This document shows, in pieces, positions 1 to 5,350 of a stretch of 9,406 nt of DNA; positions within the stretch are counted from its first letter, which is position 1, and every line of letters begins with the position of its first letter. Origin of the DNA: Bacillota bacterium (GTDB taxonomy: Bacteria; Bacillota; UBA4882; UBA8346); the NCBI GenBank assembly GCA_023415375.1, contig JAEZKW010000113.1, forward strand, positions 1 through 9,406, read 5' to 3'. Below the pieces are notes generated by a model, which worked only from the letters and a program-made list of their open reading frames with translations, was not told the DNA's origin and did no database searches. Both the position numbers and the translations under genes were made by a program.

Positions 1-8
1 GTGGCCAT
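1..8 (-). CDS. 5' end of an unidentified minus-strand gene (partial)
   Basis: Only the first two codons and two further bases are inside the window: ATG GCC AC on the minus strand, i.e. Met-Ala-(Thr). The start is supported by an excellent Shine-Dalgarno, AAAGGAGGTGA on the minus strand (plus positions 16-26), seven bases before the ATG. The product cannot be guessed from two residues. An intrinsic terminator-like hairpin lies about 30 bases upstream of the start on the same strand, so its expression may be controlled by premature termination. The nearest plus-strand gene starts more than 900 bases away, in divergent orientation. Confidence 0.6.
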
Positions 9-15
9 CTTGGTT

Positions 16-26
16 TCACCTCCTTT
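16..26 (-). promoter_or_regulatory. Strong Shine-Dalgarno of the left-edge gene
   Basis: The minus strand reads AAAGGAGGTGA, an almost complete complement of the 3' end of 16S rRNA, followed by seven bases and ATG at plus positions 8-6. It is the main evidence that a gene starts at the left edge. Confidence 0.65.
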
Positions 27-37
27 CATAAGCCAAT

Positions 38-71
38 AAAAAAAGAGCGAATGTTAGATTTTCGCTCTTTT
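38..71 (-). terminator. Intrinsic terminator/attenuator-like hairpin upstream of the left-edge gene
   Basis: A perfect 11-bp inverted repeat pairs AAAAGAGCGAA (41-51) with TTCGCTCTTTT (61-71) around a 9-base loop. On the minus strand it is followed by a run of seven T (plus 44-38), the classical terminator layout; on the plus strand only four T follow. On the minus strand it lies directly before the Shine-Dalgarno and start codon at 26-6. No minus-strand gene lies upstream until 7684, so it does not end a visible transcript. A leader attenuator, or the relic end of a lost gene, fits better. I recognised no known riboswitch or T-box core in the bases upstream of it. Confidence 0.7.
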
Positions 72-839
72 AAAGGATCCGTCAATTTTTTAATCGTGAT
101 TGAAGTAACCCAACCGGGCTTTTTTCCGAATAATCGAATCTGTCTAGAAATCAGATATGTTTCGATCCACAAAAATAATAAAATTTAAACCACGAAAGGC
201 ACAAAATTACACCAAATGAGAACCACTGCTAAAGTTAAGACTTTACCGTCATCCTACTTTTCTTGCCCTTTCGTCTATTTCCTGGTTGATTTTTTTAATG
301 CCTAAAATCTTTTTTGAACACGAAGTTCACGGCCAAAAAAACGCCCGGTATATAACCGTAGCGTTGTATTACAGCCCTGAGTTTGGGTGTCTGCGGGACT
401 CCTTTATGAATCCGGCGAGATTTCGAAGAAATCCCGAATACACTTTTTACCCATTACCATATTATCACATTTTTTTGAAAGAAGTGTGTCGATTTTGTAT
501 CGATAACTCTAGATCCCTCCAAATCAACAAAAAATCGCGGTCATTAAAGAAAGATCGCCGGAAACAAAGATAAGTCATGGGGTTAACATGTATGGATTTT
601 ACAGTAATAGTGACAAATCCATTCAAATCAACAAAAGTCACCGCCGCAGATGAAGCAGCGGTCCCAAACAAAAGTGAATACTGGGTTTACAAGCAGAGTG
701 AAATTTAATGATCCGGTCGCAAAATAATTATTCAATACAAGCCTCTTCTTAAAACTATCATTCCAAGCCCAGGCCGTTACATATGGATAATGGCTAATTG
801 TGGGCTATTTGCTTTAAAATGCATGGAATATAAGTGAAA
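72..839. other. Long divergent intergenic region, no convincing gene
   Basis: About 770 bases separate the left-edge hairpin from the promoter region of the deacetylase. Open frames here are short, lack clear ribosome binding sites and give unconvincing protein (rich in Arg, Lys, Phe and Tyr). Around 188-225 CAC recurs with about 10-base spacing (CACGAAAGG, CACAAAATTA, CACCAAATGA), and a related CACGAAGTTCACGG stretch lies at 319-332. This resembles decayed intergenic repeat. A short inverted repeat, ATCTG/CAGAT, lies near 138-156. A doubtful small frame at 577-708 is listed separately. No tRNA, rRNA, CRISPR or known riboswitch was recognised. Confidence 0.5.
577..708 (+). CDS. Doubtful 43-codon micro-ORF
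   Basis: An open frame runs from ATG 577 to TAA 706-708, with an alternative ATG at 592 giving 38 residues. Its predicted peptide has balanced, protein-like composition (it contains DFTVIVTNPFKSTK and ends KSEYWVYKQSEI), unlike the neighbouring noise frames. The same frame is open from 286 except for the single TAA at 571-573. There is no good ribosome binding site (only GGGG at 579-582 before ATG 592), and I recognise no family. It may be a tiny gene, the 3' remnant of a decayed gene, or chance. Confidence 0.18.
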   Translation: MGLTCMDFTVIVTNPFKSTKVTAADEAAVPNKSEYWVYKQSEI

Positions 840-872
840 TTCTAATCGTTTCCTAATGCGTTTCTAATCCTT
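840..872 (+). promoter_or_regulatory. Three tandem 11-bp direct repeats, response-regulator-type site
   Basis: Three adjoining 11-mers, TTCTAATCGTT (840-850), TCCTAATGCGT (851-861) and TTCTAATCCTT (862-872), share the core CTAAT at exact helical spacing. Copies 1 and 3 match at 10 of 11 positions; copy 2 is more diverged. Head-to-tail 11-bp repeats are the usual target of OmpR/PhoB-family regulators. The third copy sits where a -35 would be for the TACAAT at 888-893 (17-bp spacing), the geometry of an activator-dependent promoter. Which regulator binds is unknown. Confidence 0.5.
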
Positions 873-874
873 TT

Positions 875-893
875 ATTGTATCCTTAATACAAT
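875..893. promoter_or_regulatory. Palindrome and likely -10 of the deacetylase promoter
   Basis: ATTGTAT (875-881) and ATACAAT (887-893) form a perfect 7-bp inverted repeat around CCTTA. The right arm contains TACAAT (888-893), a plausible -10 hexamer about 30 bases before the start codon. The palindrome may be an operator over the -10 or simply a consequence of AT-rich promoter sequence. Confidence 0.4.
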
Positions 894-921
894 TAGCTGC
901 TTATAAAAAGGAATGAACAGA

Positions 922-2031
922 ATGATAAAACCAAATTTCCTAAAAGTGACCGGCCTATTTTTACTGTTGATTTTACTGAGTGTTTCAATTGATGCCGAAA
1001 AACAGAATACGCCCATTCAAAAGGCCCCTGAAACCATCTCCATTCCAGTTTTATGTTATCACCGGGTCATTCCTAAAACCTACAGCCCATATGATTTAAC
1101 CCCGGCGATGCTCGAAAGCCACTTTCGGTTATTAAAAAAGGAAGGATTTCATCCGATCACAGCGGCTGAATATCTCAATTTCCGAAAACACCCGGCCCTT
1201 TTCCCTAAAAAACCGATTCTTCTTACTTTTGACGACGGTAACAAAAGTCATTACCTACATGTATTCCCTTTGCTTGAAAAATACGGTTACAAAGCTACCT
1301 TTTTTATTTATCCCAACGCCGTATCGAAACAAGCAACCAGTAAATATCTGATAACCTGGAGTGAACTGGCAGAGATGATTCAAGGGGGAATGGATATTGA
1401 GTCCCATACTCTATCGCACCCGTTTCTCACTGAAACCAGAACATCACTGGATAATCCACGCTATTTGGCATGGCTGGACCAGGAGTTTAAAGATTCCAAA
1501 GCTATCCTGGAACAAAAATTGAATATCAAAGTGAATGCAGTCGCTTATTCTTTTGGCTGGTATAATAGTGTTGTTGAAAAAAAGGCGGAGGAAGCCGGCT
1601 ACCAAGGTATTTTTACCACAAATTGGGGAGCCAATAGCGTAGGCTCCAACCCTTTGAGCATCAATAGAAAAGTTATTTCCAATGAGCTCCATTTGAACGC
1701 CTTCGATCGCTATATTAATTCCGAACCGCTGGCTCTCGATATTGTGACACCGCAGGATGGTCAAATATTTACCAAGTCCCCGGTTGCTATTAAGTTTAAG
1801 GTTTTAAACCCGGATCTTAAAAAGATAACCATGGTGATCCGGCGAACTAAACTCATTCTGACTCCTGATAGTCAAGGAATGATTTCCTATAGCCTGCCCC
1901 TGGGAATCAAACCTGGGTTCTATATGATTATTCTTTCCGGCTACGATGCAAAAATGAATTTTTATATGAGTTCCTGGGGGTTTGATTACCGTAACCCCGA
2001 TGGTAGTGAAATTGCACAAACCGGCCCCTGA
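922..2031 (+). CDS. Secreted/membrane-anchored polysaccharide deacetylase (CE4, NodB-like)
   Basis: Predicted metal-dependent deacetylase of carbohydrate esterase family 4, acting outside the membrane on an N- or O-acetylated cell-wall or exopolysaccharide; the substrate is not deducible. I chose ATG 922 (369 residues) because AAGGA at 908-912 gives a 9-base spacing, whereas it would abut the earlier ATG at 913. Residues 1-25 form a signal peptide with a hydrophobic core (LFLLLILLSVSIDA). The catalytic domain starts at IPVLCYHRV (about 41) and carries LLTFDDG with D104 (base) and D105 (metal), then SHTLSHP with metal ligands H162 and H166. The third motif reads AYSFGWYN (208-215), with Ser where Pro is usual. 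After about residue 250 there is a beta-rich, Ig-like tail. A palindrome and tandem 11-bp repeats precede the gene, suggesting regulated expression. The family is sure; the role is open. Confidence 0.9.
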   Translation: MIKPNFLKVTGLFLLLILLSVSIDAEKQNTPIQKAPETISIPVLCYHRVIPKTYSPYDLTPAMLESHFRLLKKEGFHPITAAEYLNFRKHPALFPKKPILLTFDDGNKSHYLHVFPLLEKYGYKATFFIYPNAVSKQATSKYLITWSELAEMIQGGMDIESHTLSHPFLTETRTSLDNPRYLAWLDQEFKDSKAILEQKLNIKVNAVAYSFGWYNSVVEKKAEEAGYQGIFTTNWGANSVGSNPLSINRKVISNELHLNAFDRYINSEPLALDIVTPQDGQIFTKSPVAIKFKVLNPDLKKITMVIRRTKLILTPDSQGMISYSLPLGIKPGFYMIILSGYDAKMNFYMSSWGFDYRNPDGSEIAQTGP

Positions 2032-2043
2032 AAGGCCGGTTTT
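2018..2043 (+). terminator. Terminator overlapping the deacetylase stop codon
   Basis: AAACCGGCC (2018-2026) pairs perfectly with GGCCGGTTT (2034-2042) around loop CCTGAAA, followed by a short T-rich stretch. The stop codon TGA (2029-2031) sits in the loop, so the last codons of the gene form the 5' arm. The T tract is short (four T, then AATTACTTG), so termination may be partial. Confidence 0.7.
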
Positions 2044-2083
2044 AATTACTTGTATTTTTAAATTAGCGGCAACATTCCTTCTC

Positions 2084-2112
2084 TTGAATCTATCGTATTA
2101 TTGTAATATAAT
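2084..2112 (+). promoter_or_regulatory. Sigma-A-type promoter of the arsR-like gene
   Basis: TTGAAT (2084-2089) and TATAAT (2107-2112) are separated by exactly 17 bp, a near-consensus housekeeping promoter 24 bases before the start codon. The -10 lies inside the 18-bp motif shared with the next promoter (see 2095-2112), consistent with autorepression. Confidence 0.7.
2095..2112 (+). promoter_or_regulatory. Putative ArsR operator, copy 1
   Basis: GTATTAT-N3-AATATAAT covers the -10 of the arsR-like promoter and recurs with identical spacing at 2505-2522 before the sulfur-transfer fusion gene. It contains the inverted halves ATTAT (2097-2101) and ATAAT (2108-2112), as expected for a dimeric winged-helix repressor. 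The assignment to ArsR is inferred from position and duplication. Confidence 0.5.
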
Positions 2113-2136
2113 GATTTTATTAAAAAGGAGATCCTT

Positions 2137-2421
2137 ATGGAACATGTTAATGATTTTGAAACTTTGACTTCTAAAGCAGAACTCTTAAAAGCGATAGCTC
2201 ATCCAGTCAGACTCTGTATCGTCCGGCGTCTCTTGGAACAAGGCGAATGCAATGTCAATAAAATGCAGGACTGCCTTAAAATTCCCCAATCAACCATCTC
2301 ACAGCACCTTGGTAAATTACGGGATACCGGAATTATTAAAGGCAACCGGCAAGGTGTGGAAATTTTTTATCAAGTCGTTAACGAAGATGTTCAAAAAGTA
2401 GTCAAGGCTTTATTCCCTTAA
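2137..2421 (+). CDS. ArsR/SmtB-family repressor, probable sulfane-sulfur or thiol sensor
   Basis: A 94-residue winged-helix repressor of usual family length. AIAHPVRLCIVRRLL (19-33) is the typical ArsR helix 2, the recognition helix lies in IPQSTISQHLGKLRDTG (49-65), and the wing is GNRQGVEIFYQV (69-80). Cysteines are C27, C38 and C46. C38, in GECNV, sits near where metal-sensing members carry ELCVC, but the second motif cysteine is Asn and there is no C-terminal ligand cluster or C-terminal cysteine as in SqrR/BigR-type persulfide sensors. The start is fixed by AAGGAG (2125-2130), six bases before ATG. The downstream sulfur-transfer gene and the shared promoter motif suggest it senses persulfide or a related thiol stress and represses both genes. 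DNA binding is sure; the inducer is inferred. Confidence 0.88.
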   Translation: MEHVNDFETLTSKAELLKAIAHPVRLCIVRRLLEQGECNVNKMQDCLKIPQSTISQHLGKLRDTGIIKGNRQGVEIFYQVVNEDVQKVVKALFP

Positions 2422-2437
2422 GCATATATTCTTCGAT

Positions 2438-2503
2438 GGGATAGATTGTACTTTTTTTCACGGGTTAAGATGTGATAGATTGTATTTTTTTTACGACTTA
2501 AAT
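2438..2503 (+). repeat. Imperfect tandem direct repeat of about 34 bp upstream of the fusion gene
   Basis: Copy A (about 2438-2471) and copy B (about 2472-2503) share GATAGATTGTA (2440-2450 and 2474-2484), then a T tract, ACG, and TTAA. A third ATTGTA begins at 2502, inside the putative promoter. The repeat lies between the arsR-like stop codon and the second copy of the putative operator, so it may be extra regulatory sequence. No hairpin accompanies the T tracts, so they are not convincing terminators. Confidence 0.6.
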
Positions 2504-2533
2504 TGTATTATCAAAATATAATAATATTATAAT
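2503..2533 (+). promoter_or_regulatory. Promoter and putative ArsR operator, copy 2
   Basis: GTATTAT-N3-AATATAAT (2505-2522) repeats the motif over the arsR-like promoter at 2095-2112, matching at every defined position. Candidate hexamers are TTGTAT (2503-2508) with TATTAT (2525-2530) at 16 bp, or the later TATAAT (2528-2533). A 10-bp palindrome, ATAATATTAT, spans 2521-2530. The exact -10 is uncertain, but each option overlaps or abuts the motif. Confidence 0.5.
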
Positions 2534-2569
2534 GAAATCTTATTGGAACTATTAAAAGGAGTGGTTCTT

Positions 2570-5032
2570 ATGACAAAAAAGGTAGTCATTGTTGGAGGAG
2601 TCGCAGGTGGAGCCAGCACTGCGGCCAGGCTACGGCGTTTGGATGAACAAGTTGAAATCGTTTTATTGGAAAAGGGTGATGCCATATCCTATGCCAATTG
2701 TGGATTGCCTTATTACATCGGTGGTGTCATTACCGACCGGGATGAACTTTTTGTGCAAACCCCTGAAGGCATGAAGAAACGTTTTAATATTGACGTCCGG
2801 GTTAAACATGAGGTCTTAAAAGTTGATCCGGCTAAAAGGGAACTATTGATTAAAGATTTGCAGCACGGTAACACGTATGTTGAAATCTATGACAAATTAG
2901 TCCTCTCCCCTGGTTCAAAGCCAATTGTTCCGAAAGTGACCGGTGCCGATCTGTCGAAGGTCTTTACGTTACGGAATATTCCCGATACCGATCGTATTAA
3001 ACAATATTTGATGACAAATTACGTTAAATCTGCGGTCGTTGTTGGTGGCGGATTTATCGGGATCGAGATGGCTGAAAATCTTTCAGAATCGAAGATTGAA
3101 GTATCACTTATCGAGATGGCGCCGCAAGTATTGAATAATCTCGATTATGAAATGGCGGCCATGGTTCATCAAGAAATGCGGGGCAAAGGGATCGATTTAA
3201 TTCTCGGAAACGGGCTGGCTGCCATCAATGAAACCGGTAAAGCCCTTGAAGTAACACTAAGCAACGGGCAGAAAATCCCTGCCGATATTGTAATTATGGC
3301 CGTGGGAGTAAGACCGGAAACCAAGCTTGCCGCAGAAGCAGGATTAACAATAGGCACGACCGGAGCTATTCAAGTCGATCAAAAGATGCAAACCTCCGAC
3401 CCAAATATCTATGCAGTCGGAGACGCGGTGGAGATTCAAGAAATCGTCTCTGGAAAACCAGGATGGCTACCGCTGGCTGGTCCTGCCAACCGCCAAGGAC
3501 GTTTACTGGCAGATATTTTAGCGGGCCGAGACGAAAATTATCATGGCGCCCAAGGTACATCGATTGTCAAAGTTTTTAATCTAGCGGCCGGATCCACCGG
3601 ATTAAACGAAAAAACCTTAAAAAAATGGAATATAGATTATCTTACTTCCATCACCCATCCCAATTCACATGCCGCCTATTACCCGGGGGCTTCGCCGCTT
3701 ACGATTAAATTACTCTTTGCGCCGAAGGGCGGTGAGCTTCTTGGCGCACAAGTTGTTGGTTACGAAGGAGTTGATAAACGTCTTGATGTTTTAGCAACCG
3801 CCATTCGATTCCGGAAAACGGTTTACGATTTGATGGATTTGGAACTGGCCTATGCCCCGCCATTTTCATCGGCTAAGGATCCGGTAAACATTGCTGGCTA
3901 TGCCGCTGCCAACATCCTTAATCAAGATGTAGGCGCAATCTCTTGGGACCAACTGTCCGGTGAAGATCAAAATCAACGTTTTTACCTAGATGTCCGGGAA
4001 CCGATTGAGGTTGAACTCGGTACCATACCCGGAGCCGTGAATATTCCCCTTCATGAATTAAGGGGGCGTCTTGCAGAATTGCCCAAAGACAAGGAAGTCG
4101 TTGTAAATTGTCAGGTTGGCTTAAGGGCCTATATTGCTTCCCGAATACTGGTCCAAAACGGTTTTACCAAAGTAAAAAATCTGAGCGGTGGCTATAAGAC
4201 TTACCAAATCGCTAAGCAAGAACAAAACTTCCTAAACGGAGCCGGTAAACCTAAAACCGCCAGCGCTTCGTTCATCGCCGAAAACAAGGAGGAAAATTTA
4301 AATATGGATGTAATCAAAGTTAACGCCTGCGGATTGCAGTGCCCTGGCCCAATCCTGCAATTATATAACCGAATGCAACAGTTAAGTGATGGTGATATCC
4401 TGGAAATCACCGCTTCCGATCCCGGCTTTGCCAATGATGTTGAGGCCTGGTGTTCCAGGACCGGCAACACCTTAATTCAATTAGACCGGGGGGCCGGTAA
4501 AATTACGGCCCGGATTCGCAAGGGCATGGCTGAAAAAGCTCCAACGGTGGCTGCAGTTTTACCGCAAGACAAAACAATTGTTGTTTTTAGTGGGGATTTG
4601 GATAAAGCGATAGCGAGTTTCATAATTGCAACCGGAGCAGCATCGATGGGACGGCAAGTAACCATGTTCTTCACTTTCTGGGGATTAAACATTTTACGTA
4701 AACCTAAAAGGGTGAAAGTCAAAAAAGGTCTCCTTGACAAAATGTTTGGCATGATGATGCCCCGCGGTTCTTCAAAATTAGGTTTATCAAGAATGAACAT
4801 GGCCGGCGTCGGTCCGAAAATGATTCGGATGGTCATGAAAAAGAAAAACATCGCCGCGTTGGAAAGTATGATCGGAGAGGCCCGGATGATGGGTATTAAA
4901 ATGGTAGCCTGTCAGATGTCCATGGATGTGATGGGTATTAAGAAAGAGGAACTGATTGAAGGGGTAGAAATTGGCGGAGTTGCTTCTTACCTGGCTGCTG
5001 CTGAACAAGGAAATGTAAATTTATTTATTTAA
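2570..5032 (+). CDS. Four-domain sulfane-sulfur protein: CoA-disulfide reductase, rhodanese, TusA, DsrE2-like
   Basis: An 820-residue cytoplasmic flavoprotein fusion. ATG 2570 is chosen because AAAGGAG (2555-2561) lies eight bases upstream; the TTG at 2543 has no such site. Residues 1-450 are a FAD/NAD(P)H pyridine nucleotide-disulfide oxidoreductase of the CoA-disulfide/CoA-persulfide reductase type: GGVAGG at 9-14, active-site C44 in SYANCGLPYYIGG, NAD-binding GGGFIG at 159-164, and VGDAVE with FAD-contacting D285. A rhodanese domain (about 458-550) has LDVREP (D474) and catalytic C514 in CQVGLR. A TusA/SirA domain (579-655) carries CGLQCPGP with C587 and C591. The Met-rich C-terminus (about 668-820) is DsrE/DsrE2-like, with C781 in ACQMSMDVMG. 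The family reduces CoA-polysulfides or persulfides; the extra domains probably relay sulfane sulfur between cysteines. It follows the ArsR-like regulator and shares its operator motif. The fusion is known in Firmicutes; its exact substrate is inferred. Confidence 0.92.
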   Translation: MTKKVVIVGGVAGGASTAARLRRLDEQVEIVLLEKGDAISYANCGLPYYIGGVITDRDELFVQTPEGMKKRFNIDVRVKHEVLKVDPAKRELLIKDLQHGNTYVEIYDKLVLSPGSKPIVPKVTGADLSKVFTLRNIPDTDRIKQYLMTNYVKSAVVVGGGFIGIEMAENLSESKIEVSLIEMAPQVLNNLDYEMAAMVHQEMRGKGIDLILGNGLAAINETGKALEVTLSNGQKIPADIVIMAVGVRPETKLAAEAGLTIGTTGAIQVDQKMQTSDPNIYAVGDAVEIQEIVSGKPGWLPLAGPANRQGRLLADILAGRDENYHGAQGTSIVKVFNLAAGSTGLNEKTLKKWNIDYLTSITHPNSHAAYYPGASPLTIKLLFAPKGGELLGAQVVGYEGVDKRLDVLATAIRFRKTVYDLMDLELAYAPPFSSAKDPVNIAGYAAANILNQDVGAISWDQLSGEDQNQRFYLDVREPIEVELGTIPGAVNIPLHELRGRLAELPKDKEVVVNCQVGLRAYIASRILVQNGFTKVKNLSGGYKTYQIAKQEQNFLNGAGKPKTASASFIAENKEENLNMDVIKVNACGLQCPGPILQLYNRMQQLSDGDILEITASDPGFANDVEAWCSRTGNTLIQLDRGAGKITARIRKGMAEKAPTVAAVLPQDKTIVVFSGDLDKAIASFIIATGAASMGRQVTMFFTFWGLNILRKPKRVKVKKGLLDKMFGMMMPRGSSKLGLSRMNMAGVGPKMIRMVMKKKNIAALESMIGEARMMGIKMVACQMSMDVMGIKKEELIEGVEIGGVASYLAAAEQGNVNLFI
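4286..4306 (+). promoter_or_regulatory. In-frame internal ribosome binding site and ATG before the TusA domain
   Basis: Inside the fusion gene, AAGGAGG (4286-4292) is followed after 11 bases by ATG (4304-4306), in frame, exactly at the start of the TusA domain (residue 579, MDVIKVNACGLQCPGP). The linker before it is low-complexity (KTASASFIAENKEEN). This is either the scar of a recent gene fusion or a working site making a separate TusA-DsrE protein of 242 residues. The spacing is a little long, so activity is not certain. Confidence 0.5.
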
Positions 5033-5070
5033 CCTCAATCCATTTAATTTAGCATTAATAAATTGCAACG

Positions 5071-5131
5071 AAAGGCTGTCAGAAGATAATTTGCGAGTGT
5101 TTATTCCAATTTATCCATGGCAGCCTTTTTT
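5071..5131 (+). terminator. Large intrinsic terminator after the fusion gene
   Basis: AAAGGCTGTCA (5071-5081) pairs with TGGCAGCCTTT (5118-5128), with one G-T pair. Inside it GATAATTTG (5085-5093) pairs with CAATTTATC (5107-5115), with one mismatch. The small internal loop is GAA/CA and the apical loop has 13 bases. Six T follow (5126-5131). It lies about 40 bases after the stop codon and ends two bases before the MITE-like element. Confidence 0.8.
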
Positions 5132-5133
5132 GA

Positions 5134-5266
5134 GAGGTTGTCTAAAAAGCAGTCAAAAATCGATAAAAAATACAATAACAGCTTCATCAAATATAGAAAT
5201 TTCAATATATTATATTTCTTTATCATGCATGCGCTAACGCAGGAAATTTACTTTTTGGACAGCCCC
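5134..5266. mobile_element. MITE-like element, copy 1 (133 bp)
   Basis: Ends are GAGGTTGTCTAAAAAG (5134-5149) and CTTTTTGGACAGCCCC (5251-5266), inverted repeats matching at 13 of 16 positions. Internal arms (about 5162-5177 with 5208-5224) also pair, so the whole element can fold. A small hairpin, TGCG-CTAA-CGCA (5230-5241), lies near the right end. It codes for nothing. A second, diverged copy lies at 7536-7677 in the same orientation. The ends resemble the GGGGCTGTC-type termini of DDE-transposase insertion sequences, so it is probably mobilised in trans. No clear target duplication is visible beyond a possible GA. Confidence 0.7.
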
Positions 5267-5323
5267 GAATGCCAAAATAAATAATTATATATCTAATTGG
5301 GCAATTTTACCATAAAAAAACCT

Positions 5324-5350
5324 TAAATTTTACGTTAATTTTTCCGATAA
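5324..5350 (+). promoter_or_regulatory. Sigma-28 (SigD)-type motility promoter of the chemotaxis gene
   Basis: TAAA (5324-5327), a 15-base spacer and TCCGATAA (5343-5350) match the sigma-28 flagellar/chemotaxis consensus TAAA-N15-GCCGATAA with one substitution. It is 48 bases before the chemoreceptor start codon, which implies co-expression with the flagellar regulon. Confidence 0.75.

Noticed and set aside
107..126. CCCAACCGGG followed by six T as a plus-strand terminator
   Set aside because: The stem is only three GC pairs with a 4-base loop, and there is no plus-strand gene upstream to terminate.
286..573. 95-codon plus-strand open frame in the divergent region
   Set aside because: No ribosome binding site, and a biased composition rich in Arg, Lys, Phe and Tyr with no recognisable domain. 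Treated as non-coding.
2451..2492. T tracts after the arsR-like gene as terminators
   Set aside because: No stable hairpin precedes either tract; they belong to the tandem repeat.
2543..2569. TTG start nine codons upstream of the fusion gene start
   Set aside because: It lies in the promoter/leader; ATG 2570 has AAAGGAG at proper spacing and begins the typical Rossmann N-terminus (TKKVVIVGG).
4477..4851. 124-codon minus-strand open frame inside the fusion gene
   Set aside because: It is the antisense shadow of the DsrE2-like domain (Met codons read as His/Ile), with no domain of its own. The same applies to the other antisense frames inside the deacetylase, chemoreceptor and sulfhydrylase genes.
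5132..5268. 2-bp GA target duplication around MITE copy 1
   Set aside because: Too short to separate from chance, and copy 2 shows no matching duplication.
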